Source: Cynocephalus volans (taxonomy: Eukaryota; Chordata; Mammalia; Dermoptera; Cynocephalidae). From it: 64,000 nt of DNA. Position numbers and translations under genes: made by a program. The stretch covers positions 28,768,382 to 28,832,381 of the forward strand of contig NC_084474.1 of the NCBI RefSeq assembly GCF_027409185.1. The letters run 5' to 3'. Positions 25,980 through 37,500 of this stretch are shown here, in pieces. Below the pieces are notes generated by a model. It was not told where the DNA came from. It ran no database searches and worked only from the letters and a program-made list of their open reading frames with translations. How positions within the stretch are numbered: position 1 is the stretch's first letter; the number at the start of each line of letters is the position of its first letter.

Positions 25980-26077
25980 AGGAGTTGGTTTACCCCAACC
26001 AACTCCTTCAAATTAAATACATACCAGTCTGAATTTGAATCCCCCCAAATTCAGATTGATATGTATTTAATTTGAAG
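25980..26077. repeat. Two adjacent inverted repeats (double hairpin)
   Basis: The first palindrome has 11-bp arms, aggagttggtt (25980-25990) and aaccaactcct (25997-26007), with loop tacccc. The second has 31-bp arms at 26006-26036 and 26047-26077, pairing at 29 of 31 positions around a 10-base loop (gaatcccccc). The arms overlap by two bases, so the structure is two stem-loops side by side. Confidence 0.9.
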
Positions 26078-27292
26078 AACTATGGAAATGCAGGACTGGA
26101 CTTTGGGAGAAGGAACAAAAGAGATTATATCAATTTGTCAGGTACATACATAAGTGAAGTTATGATGATGGTGAGATTGTAAAGAGAAGGAGTGTGAGGG
26201 AAGAGGGTCAAGTATAGACCTCGGGGACAAAAACATCGAGCTAACTGGCAGAAAAGAAAAGCCAGTCAAAGAGAGAAGGGATAGACAGAAAAATAGTGAC
26301 AAAGCAGAAGAATGCAATGTTTGGGAGTAAAAGTAGGAGAGAACTTCAGAAAGTAAATGAAGACATATTAAGTTGAAAGCTTCTTGAGAGCTTACAGGTT
26401 GTTTATTTCAATGTCCCCCACCACAGGTGTGCTGCAGCGCTTCTCACATTCTTAGTGCTCAGTAAGTGTTGACTGAAGATCTGTATCGTGCAATGCTACA
26501 GAAATTTCAGAAGTGTGAAGGCAGGGAAGACCATTTGCTTTTATCATCAGGAGGTCCTTGATTATTGCTCCTGTATTGTGAATTTCCAGCCTTTCTGTTT
26601 TAAGGAAAATGAAGAACTAAGATCTTCGTATAGAAGATTAAGGCATGTACAACACTGCCTCTAGGCCACATGATCTGCTGGACCACAAATGTAAAAATGT
26701 CTGGCTTTGTAATATCACATATTGTTACTCAACACTCTGCTGTTTTGTATGACTGAATGTTTGAGAATGTGTGTGATAGCAGGAGGGTGAGGACCACCAA
26801 GATGTCCATCTCTAGAATAGATAAGTCAAATGTGGTGGGCACACCATGAAATAGTAAGCAGCTGTGAGAGGCCTTGTACTAAATGGTCATATGGTATCAT
26901 TGTTTTATCCTATAAACATAATATCCAGTAGAAAGAAGTAAAAAACAGAATAAGAGCATAATGACATCTATGTAAATAAAAACACACTCAAAACAACACT
27001 GTCCAACGCAACACAATGATACACACATAGCCAAAGACATATTCATTAGAGTGGGTGTCTCCTGGGAGTAGTGAGGGAATAAATGTGACAGTCATGATGA
27101 AAGGGAAAATAAAATAAAACAAGAGAAGGATCCTGAAAAGATCAGTGAGGAGGTGTGTGAGTAGTTCACACTTTGCACTAGACATCAAAAGATAAAAGGG
27201 CATATGTGATCGAAGTGTTTTTGCAAAGCTCAAAAAAACTAAATGCAATAAAAGGCTCACACAATCACTGAGGAATTATTATAGGTTTTATA

Positions 27293-27298
27293 TTTATT
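27293..27298 (-). promoter_or_regulatory. Candidate TRPA1 polyadenylation signal
   Basis: AATAAA on the minus strand (tttatt on plus), about 1.03 kb downstream of the TRPA1 stop. I found no AATAAA or ATTAAA between the stop and the LTR at 27595-27965. Other AATAAA hexamers lie farther downstream (for example near 26402), so the choice is uncertain. Confidence 0.3.
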
Positions 27299-27594
27299 AC
27301 AATTATTGCCAAATAAAAAATATAGAAATAATATATATCATCTACAGTAAAATTCATGCATATCATAAGGTCTATTAATTTGTATTTCAATTGTATGGTT
27401 TAAAGTGACAGAGGTGTATTGGGAGCAGCAAGAAGGGTGGGCTACTTAATCCTAGCAGGAATAGTACAGAGTGCCACCCACAGGTTCTTCCAGCACAAAA
27501 CTTTCCAAGTGGTAGAACTCAATCTAAAACTTCAGACTGTTATCTAAGGCATTGCTAATACTTGAGACTATTACCTAAGGCATCTGTCTTAGTC

Positions 27595-27965
27595 TGTTTT
27601 CTGTCACTTAGAACACCTGAAACTGGGTAATTTATGAAGAAATGAAATATATTTCTTATATTTTCTTAAGGGGCCACATGTGGTGAGAGCCTTCTTCCTG
27701 GTGGGGACTCTACAGAGTCCCGAGGTGGCACAGGGTATCACATGGTGAGGGGGCCAAGAGCATGTGCTTAACATGTTCACTTGCTCTCCTTATAAAGCCA
27801 CCAATGCCACTCCCGTGGTAACCCATTAATCTATTAATGGATTAATCCATTCATCAGGGCAGAGCCCTCACGATCCAATCACCTTCCAAAGTCCCCACCT
27901 CTCAATACTGCCACATTGGGGATTAAGTTTCAATATGAGTTTTGGGGGACATTCAAACCATAGCA
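27595..27965 (-). mobile_element. Solo MaLR LTR (MST/THE1-like) near the 3' end of TRPA1
   Basis: Complete 371-bp LTR from TGTCTTAGTCTG to AAACCATAGCA. It is flanked by an exact 5-bp duplication, gcatc at 27590-27594 and 27966-27970. It lies 367 bp past the TRPA1 stop codon, so it may be part of the 3' UTR. Confidence 0.9.
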
Positions 27966-28331
27966 GCATCATATATTATATAACTATCAAGCAGAAACTC
28001 AGTATTAGTATTTGCATTCTAGCTTACTAGTTACATTTACCACTCCTTATCATTAAAATGTGTGTTCTAGAAAATTAGTTTTTTACCCATCTGAACAATG
28101 AGATTAAAGTCCAACTTGAACACAGCAGCAAGGATAGTCCTAATACAAGTGACTGGCAGAATAGAGAGAAAAAGATAGTTTGCTTTTAAATAGAATGCAG
28201 GCACCACACTTTCATGTGGTGAAATCAATTGGATTTCTGCTCTTCTTCACTCTTTCCAAATTGGGAATTAGACCCAGTAAGTCATTCATACCCCCTATAG
28301 GAAACACTGCTGAAAATCTGGGTAACTAATG

Positions 28332-28536
28332 CTAAGGGAAGTGTGTTTTTGCTTTTACTGCTTTCAACACAGAATTCCATTTGCTATTCCTTTGTTCCAA
28401 CTGCTCTTTTTTAAACCTGTCTTGGAAAGAACAATGGTTATCTTCATCCTCTGTCTCAGAGATGATCTCCATCTTCTGAATGATGAGTTTAATGAGCTCA
28501 TGCTGCTTTTCCAGGAGAGAAGTGAGATCCTTCAGC
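28332..28536 (-). CDS. TRPA1: TRPA1 exon 27, C-terminus and stop
   Basis: Acceptor ttttag, then codons for [30 protein letters not shown] and onward to VKAKTHFP and a TAG stop at 28332-28334. The first part completes the tetramerising coiled coil, with K1052 at its start. The human protein ends VKAKTHHLEP by memory, so this form is two residues shorter. Any 3' UTR continues to the left. Confidence 0.95.
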
Positions 28537-31500
28537 CTAAAAGAACATACACATTTCAGGAATTTATTTTCATTTCCTCTTTTAGCTCTTCTGAGTATAG
28601 GAAAGCATAGGGACTAGAAAATTGTTCTATATCAGATTAGTTTGCTCAGATTGTAGCCTCATGGTAGTTGTAATCCTTCCAAGGAATACATATTTTTGAA
28701 GTTTAAATGATTTTCCCAAAGTTACACTGTTATTTAATGGCAGTTTATTTTTGTTCCCAGTTTACAGACGAGAAACTATTGCACAGAAAGCTTAAGGAGC
28801 TTGCACAGGGTCACAGAGTAAGTAGCCAAATAGAGGTTTAAACTCAGGTAAACTAACCCTAAAGCCCTCATGCATGACCAATGTCCACCACACAGCTACT
28901 ATGGGGATCTTCAAAAGCTTTCAGGGCTTTGCTGTATGAATTCAGATGGCTCAGGAAGAATGCAGGTTATGATACTTACCCCCAAGAGTAAGAACATCAG
29001 CATTTTAATTTTCATTCACTTATCCCTTGGAAGGCAAACTGGTGAACAGCAGCAAATAAGTTGCTGGGTATTAAAAATGTCTCATGATTCTCAGTATACT
29101 ACCTATATTATATACTAGTCGATAAGGCATGAGTAATATATGAAATAAATAAACATCCATATATAATATAACCTCATACCATGCATTATTATTTAAGAGT
29201 TTTAAATTTCTCAAGTAGAGATAGAAGGAAAAATAGATACCGGTATTTCTGCTTCAATATTTCCATTTCTAAAGATGTATCAGCATTTGGTATTTCTTGT
29301 CTTGTTTCTTGGTTGCCAAAAAAATCATAAAATATACTCTGTGGAATAAAACATAATAGTTACTCAAGCTGAATTCAATTGGGAAACTATTTCTTGAACA
29401 TGTGCCAAAATTGAGCCACTGATCCAGGCTTGCAGGCACAGATATTCATAAGCCACAAATGTGGTCTCCAAGGAGCTCACAGTTTGTTATGGGAAACAGG
29501 CATGTGGAGAGCTATAAATGATACACAAATATTATAAGAGAAAAGTGGAAAATGTACAGACAATGTAGAAGTAAAATGGGGCAGGGGATTGCTTAGGAAA
29601 GGGCTTAACTGAATCATTTTATAAATTCCTATGAAAATGCCCATCTTGGGAGGGGGTGTTCCATACAAGATTAGTTGTTAATTCTCTAAAACCACCCTGC
29701 ACCATTTTCTAACACAACTGAACATACCTACAAAATTTCATGTGCAGAAATTTCGGAAATGTTATTTTAATACATTTTGTCTTAATTTAGAATCCTTTAA
29801 ACTATGGCTGGACTGGGGAGGGTCAAGGGGAGATGTGAAATGACCAGGCAGGGAAGATGGTGACTCGCACAGGCCGCCTGGGAAGTCAGATGGACCACAC
29901 ATGGGTACCGGCTGGACTTGCAGGGAGAGCATGGTGTCAAGCAGGACTCTGGGTAGCTGGCCTGCAGAAGTCTTGAGATCAATTACACTGAGGAACTTTA
30001 GAGAAGGACTGGGACTTTTCCAGTCTTTTCCTGTAGGAGATGTGAGGAGGGGCTGAAATGTGGAAGGAGTGAAGTTTGGTTTTGAACATGCTGAATTTGA
30101 GGTACCTTTGAAACATACAAGCGGATATGACAAACACATAGCTGGATATAGCCTGGAAATGAAAGGCGAGCTCTAGACTAGAGAAATCAATTGCTAATGT
30201 TCTGTGTTTAGGTAGTAATTGTGACCACGGATACAAATGAAATCATGATAGGGAGACTGCATGGAGTTAGAATAAAGCCTAGACTGATACTTAGACTGAT
30301 TTTATCATTTTATGACTACACAAGGGAAAATTGGCCTGCAGAGATCTCAGGAAGAATAGCCATAGAGATGGAGGGAGTCCAGGCATGGCTAGGATTAGCA
30401 TCCAGTACTTCTGACTCTTAGCATGGCCCCTTCTCCATTATAATCCAATAGCCTTGCTTAGTCTTTGATCACTTTATATATTTTCTATAGTTGGCACTCC
30501 CCATGTGTGTGTGTTGTGTGTATGTTTATGTGTATTCCTTATTGTGTGTTCTACATATACACATATATATGTACATATATTTACACATAAATGTAAGTGA
30601 CATGTGACTAGAGAAAACAAAGTGTACTTCCACTGAAATAAAGACACTGAAAGGGTCCGGCTGGTCCCCCCACCAGGTACCTGCTCTCACAGGCACGTGG
30701 CCCATATTTAACACAGATGCTATGGATAAGCCACCTGGAAGAGGACAGCAAATGTCTCCCTCCCACTGCCTGTGATTTCACATCATGGGCTAATCATGTA
30801 CTCTTTTTTTTTTTTTTTTTTTTTTTAAAGCACAACTATTTCTTTCCCACAGCCAGAGCAGGCTCAAAGTCAATAAAAGGGCACCCTTAGGGATAACATA
30901 ATGAATGAATGTCAAGCAGCATCACATTATTGATTTTATTTATTAAGTGTACTTACTAATAACTTCCCATGATATCTGGGTTTGTTGGGATACACGACGA
31001 CAGATTTTTGATCCACTTTGCGTAGGAACCAGAGTGGCAGCTTCTTCTCTAAACTGGTATGGAGTTCCACCTAAAGTGCATTTTGGATTTATTGATAGGA
31101 TGACTAATTAGTATCTGGAATTCTTAGACTGCACAGATGCAATCGTTAGTACAGCAAAATGAAAACTGACTCGTATGTGTTGATTATGCACCACAGCTGG
31201 CTGGACAGGCATCCTTACTGCTGGCTCACAGTCACCTGCCCCTGCTTCTCACCTCGTCCACAAGACAAAGGCAGTGATCTGCAGTCAAGGGCAAGTTGTT
31301 TAAAGAAGGGATGCAATTTAAGCTAACAGGTGTTTATTGTTAAGGGACTGTCATTGACACTTGAGATATAAAGAAGAAAAAGACAGTCTGTACTCATGGG
31401 GCATAATGACATGTCCTACAACATGTGCACAAGTGGCAAATGGGAATGGTATGGGTATATACCTAGGGCAGGAGAGCAGAAGGGCTGCTTAACCAGGAGA

Positions 31501-34500
31501 ACAGAAAGGTAAGAAATAAATGAATTAGAACTAGCATGTTTAAGAGCATTTTATAAATTTTTCATGCTGTGCTATCAGGTGCAAAATGGTTTATTCATGA
31601 CCTATGTTAGGTGTAATTTCTATTTTCGGGGATGCAATATTTTAGCTCATTTAATGTTTTTACCTTGAGTTTACATTTAGTTTAATTCTCATATGTTCAG
31701 CCTTTTTTGTTTGCATTTGCCAAATTTATCTTTAATTTTTTATAGGCCTTTGTGTCTGTTATTTAAATATGTTTATTGTAATTGTCATATAGTGAATCTG
31801 CTTTGTAATCTAAGATTATATGCTTTCTAGTATATGGTTATTTAAGCAATTTATAGTCATAAATGGTGAGATGGTAAGCCCCCAGTGTCTCCCACGTGAC
31901 ACACTGTCTATCTGGCTTCCCTGCAAAGCATTTACCCCACTTAACATAATATTTCCCATCTCAAGAAAAGCTATGTTTTCTTGTATTTTATTAGAAATAC
32001 CAGTTAGACCTTTTCTATAATAATTTTCAGGGGTCCATTTTTTCCTCGGGTCTTTAGGGTAACATTCCTTTCCCCTTGCCATATATACTTTTCAGAGGCC
32101 ACATGTTATTATTCACTTACTCAAACTTGATTGAAAAAGATTTATTCAAGCCCAGTGTTTGTCAATAAATAAGATACACAGTAGTCTTCACCCTGTTCTT
32201 TGTCTACATGGGACCTGCCAGTTGCCTCTCTCAAACATGTCCTGGGGTACATTGGCGAGCAAAGCCCCAAGTCTGGTGTGGGTCTGAGGGGAGCCACTGA
32301 GCATGGCTCCCGTGGGCTAAGGTCTAAGGAGGGGCTAAGGAGGTCATCTTCACCTCCTGTAACTGGTAGGGTTTCCATGTTGAGGGTAAGGTGCACTCTG
32401 TGGATTTCCTTTCCTATTTTGTGGTGGGGATATAAATGTTTATGTGCTGTCTAAGTTGCCAGCACTGTGCTGGAAAGTGGACATACCAATGTTAGAAAAC
32501 AACCAAACACCTTCAAGCCCTCCAAACACTCACAGATCCTGTCCCTGAGGAACCGACAGCTCCCATAATGATCACGTCTCCCTGCACGTGCTGTCCTCAC
32601 TGTGTGTGAGAGATTCTGTGACAGGACTAAATGGCTTCGTATGGAATGCATGGCTGCCTGTCCCCTTCTGCTCCCAGTTGTGTTGTGAGCTCAGACTTAG
32701 ATTTCTGAATGCGTGTAGAGAGTTGCTTGAAAAACAATTCAAGCAAATGGGAAAAGAGCTTCCTCATTTTCTAGTCAATGCTGTTCTTAATCCAAAATGG
32801 GGAACTGACAAATGAGGGTACTAGGCTCCATGCTGTTTGGTTTAAGGGAGCAGAGTAAACACCATACAGGATCATGCTTTTCAACTCAACCCCACTGATC
32901 CGGAGATTAGTGGGCTTCCTCAGAACATTTTATCTGGAGCTGTTGCTCATATTATTCTTCTTATTTATTTTCCCTGGTATCTTAAAGAGTTATTAGGACA
33001 GTTATGAGGTACTGCTGCCATGTCTGCCAAGAGTATATATATCTCCTCTCCTCATCCACCCAACTGGAGTCCTAAACTCCATCTTTGTTATAGTAATCAC
33101 CCATCAGTTCTTCCTCCAATCTTTCACCACTTAACCAAGAGAAAATAGCAGATCATCTTTTTTTTTTTTCCCAGATCCTCTTAAATACCATTTTCACTGT
33201 GTCCCCATGCCTTAGAAGGGCTGAAAATAACTCTCCACTCACTAACAAAATTACCTGAGCACATCATTTGCTGCCATTTCTTTCAAAGCTAAGGTCTTTC
33301 CTTACTGTTTTTGAATGAAGCCCTCCATCATCTGGAGCAACTTCATCATCCTCTAACATGAACCATCCTTTCAGGAAAGGGGCCTGTGATGGCACCTTAG
33401 GCGCTTCCCCTTCTTCTGTGTTGGCCCTTCACTCCTGCCGGACCCTTCTTTCAAGAACAGTCTCACTGCCCTTTTAAATACCACCACCTTTCAACACTGA
33501 CTCATCCCACTTCCTCCACGAAGCATTCTCTTAATTATCTTTGCATCTATTTGTCTGTACTGGATAATCATTTAATTCATATGTCCTTGTTCTCTAAATG
33601 TTCCAAGGTCTCTGCATAATACACAGCTAAGTCACAGAGCATAGAGTTTAAGAATGGTTCTAAGTTGATTTTTGACACTTTGTTCTCTGAATGTTTAGTT
33701 GGTGTGGTAAATAGATGTATTTTACTTAATGAAGTCAGAGATCACATTCCTTTCTTTCCCCTGAGTTCTCCCTAAATTGTATTGCACTTTGCACATACCA
33801 TGTGCTACAATACTAATGTATAGCTGAATGAATATCAGAGAACAAAGAATTGTGACAAAGAAAAGCAAAGAGAAGACAAAAGTGAAGCAAAAGCTATATG
33901 TTAGCATGGATTTTTTTTCCCTTCAACTGACCTAAGTTTCTAAATGTATATATGTAACTGGTCATCAGATAGTCTTGAAGCATCAAATATTCCCATTTGA
34001 ATTTGAAATTTAAAGACAATGCAATTAGGAGCATAGGAATAACTTTGTGTTGTAATGACAGGACAATACCTCACAAGATTCAATAGACAAGAACCTGTCC
34101 AGAAGCCTTTGATGCTAGCAAATTTTACATCAAATTTTCTAGAAAAACAGAGGGATATCCCAAGAGAACAAGAGCTCATGGACACAGTTAAAACTTTAAT
34201 ATAAAACATTCTGTAAGGACTATGTAATTCTATGCCCAAAATATCAGGAACTCCTTCGAATAGCAGGGCTGTGACAATATAGACTACCTCAAGCCAGTGA
34301 TGTTCTTGGTCCAGCAGTTAGCTACCCAGTTGGCCACATGTTGACATAAAAAAGAGGCCAAGGCAATTTCTTAATTTCTCTGCTGAGATCACTCTAGGAC
34401 ATTTTAAAAATCATTTTTGACACTTTTATTATAGCAGGTATACCACAGAACAGCAAATGGACACAGTATGTTACTCCTGAGTATTGAGGAAATATCCATG

Positions 34501-37500
34501 TTAAATAACTACGTTCTCAGAAAATCAGCTATTCTTATACACAAATAGTTACATTGGTGTTAATTTCAATAAGTTTTAAATAAATATAACACTCACCTGC
34601 ATAGCAATCCTCTTCAATGATGCATGTTTCTGGACCTCAGCAATGTCACCAACTGCCAAACCAATCTGAAGTACAACACAAAATTTAATCATGACAGTTT
34701 AATGACCCATCTAAAAATGCACTTCAGGTCTGTCTTAGTCCATTCAGGCTGCTATCACAAAATACCTTAGACTAGGTCATTTATAAACAGCATAAATTTA
34801 TTGTTCCCAGTTCTAGAGGCTGGGAAGTCTGAAATCAAGGTGCCAGCAGATTCGATGTCTGCTGAAGGCCATTCCTCAAAGATGGTGCCTTCTATATGTT
34901 CTCACATGTCTGAAGGGCAAAAAAGGGGCTAACCAGCTCCTTCATACCTATTTTATAAGGGCAGCCCATTCATCAGGGTTCTGCCCTCATGGCCTAATCA
35001 CCTCTCAAAGGCCCCACCTTCTAATACCATCACCTCGGTGACTAGGTTTCAACGTAAATTTTGAGGGACACAAACATTCAAACAGTAGCAAGTTCTCTCT
35101 GGCTAAAGTAGTGAGGGAGTGGGCATGTGATCTATTAGTGGTGGCTGCATAGTGCTTTGCTAACACATCTTACAGAAAACTGCAAAGCCTACACACGTTT
35201 GCAACATCAGCCACGTTGGTGGGTCCAGTAATCTTAACTGTTATGAAAACTTAAGACACATAAATTAATCTGAAATTTATTTTAACTTAAGATAAAAACA
35301 TGTTCTTTTTGGAGAGGATGTGGTGATGTCATATAAAATGCAATTGGGTGTAGCCATGCAACATGGTTGGAAACTCCAGGAGTTTAGCCACTAAGGTAGA
35401 CAAGAGTGACTTGACATCATGAAAAAGTTAAAACATTAAACTGAGGAACGAAAGAATTTATATCTCACATATACTCATCAGGAAAACGTATGCTTGAGGG
35501 CTGGGTAAAGCTCTGGTGAGAAACCCCTCTAGAAATCCATGGCCAGACAGAATCAGGTGAGGAGAAGCTGTTAGATCATTCTACTCAGTCTAATTAAACC
35601 ACCTCATTTCAATCATTCTTTCATTGACTTTTAGGCACTTAGTCCCTGCCTATGCCAAGCCAGCATCTTGCACACTGCACAAGAGAGGAAAAGCCAGAGA
35701 CTGCGCTCAAGGAGCTCAAAGTCAAGGAACTCCACAAGAGAAAGGCTCTGTCTGTCAAGGTCACCACAGTATGCCCAGTCCTTACAACAGAGCAGAGCAC
35801 GCAGTAGGTAAACAAAATATTCGCTGAGTAAAGGAACAGTGGGACAGTAATTTCTGGTGCTTTCAGACTAGCTCTGAGAACCATATATAGTAAATAGGTT
35901 TTATTTGGCAGGATAAGGTTTTTTGATTTTTAATTTGCAGCCTTTAAATGGGCATTCTCTCTCATTTACAACAGCTCCCATTAAAACTAACTGTCTCATA
36001 CCAGCTGCTTCACACATTTAAGATGCTTGCCTGGGCTCTAAAGACATCTGAGCTTGTGGATAGATCAATAGAATAGATCAATATTAAATGCTTCACATAT
36101 GTCAAGCACTGTTTTAACATTCATTTAATCTTCACAATAACCTAGTAGGTAGATTTTATTATTATTATCTTCTTCTGATTTATGTCTTCAAAACTATGCT
36201 AACACAAGGAAGGGACACCCAATTAGGAGTAAGGTAATGGGGGGCAGGGCTTTGGTCAAGGAAGTCTGCCCATGAGAGATGAGTGTGAGCTGAGTTGTGA
36301 AAGCCTAGAAACAGTTAACCCACAGGTTGTTTCAGGCAAGAGGAACAGAGTCCAGAAGGCATGAAGGAAAGCCTGGCACCCTCACGGACCTGCATGTCTG
36401 GGTCAATCCTGGGAACATAGGGAGTTGGGTAAGATCAGAGTGAGATCTGGATCACAGGGACCCTTGTGTACCATGCTGATGAGTTTAGACTGGATTGAAG
36501 CTTTTGAAGAGTCATAGAAAAAAAATTTTAAAAGCCATTAATGGGCCCACCTTTTCATGATCAGAACATCACTGTGGTGACAATTTGTAGGACAGATTAG
36601 ACAGAAGGAGACTACTTAGACACACCCTTCAGGCCACTGCAGCGATTTAGATGAGGAACCGTGAGGGTGCAAGTCAACTGGAAGTAGATGTCAGAGGCAA
36701 ACAGTTATTGAAAGAATTAAGGAGAGTGGGGAGGGTGGCCTGGAGAATATCTTCCAAAAATCTGAGTAAGATGACTAGCAGATGCTACTGAGAGGCAGTA
36801 GCAGATTACAAAGGAAAGAGAACATCAGTCTTGGCTCTGTTGGGTTTGATTTTCTTCCAAGACGTGCCAACCTGTACACCTGCTAAGCCAGATTCTCTTC
36901 TGGATGATTATCTCCCAAAAGCAATTATAAGAGAAGAATGTCATTCTCTATCATTCCTAGTGTCATCCTTGATTTTTCTAGGTCACCAAAATAAAACTCT
37001 AGTGTTGCATCAAATAAGTGGATCAAAACACTAAGGAGTCTGTATTCTTTTCTTCTTTCCAGAAACAATGCCTAGTGCAGTCTCTGGTACACAGTCAGAC
37101 TCAGAAAAAGTGGGTTGAATGTGTGCATGCATGCATAGATGGATTGGCCAAGATGCTTATGGTTCCAGCAGATTCTCTGGAGAATCCTATGTGGATGGGC
37201 ACTCTCCTGTCTGCTGAGTGTGCCTAGCCTTTGACTGGGTTAAAGTAGGCACCTGAATGCCACAGACACCTTTTGCATGAGAGACTCTTCCCTGCTTGAA
37301 TCTCTGGTCAGTAAAATTTTGAGGGTAGAGACAATACCCTCCATAAAGGTCTCTCCCTAACTTCTGACCCCCATCCTAACCCCGAAGCAGCACACACCTT
37401 CATCTTACCGCCTTACTCTGTCTGCTTCCTAGTCCTTCACAGAATTTATCGCCCCCATGACATTATGAGACATATTTATTTGTTTATTACCTAACTTCCT

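Larger units (their letters stand above)
24721..27589. other. Intergenic downstream of TRPA1, repeats only
   Basis: A reverse MIR lies at about 24940-25060, an A-run at 25398-25415, and an old, unclassified mammalian repeat seems to span about 25540-26240. The double inverted repeat at 25980-26077 is listed separately. A distal part of the TRPA1 3' UTR could reach into the right end of this region. Confidence 0.5.

Noticed and set aside
29762..30139. 125-residue Pro/Ser-rich open frame in intron 25
   Set aside because: The region resembles an old interspersed repeat, and the frame has no homology or splice support.
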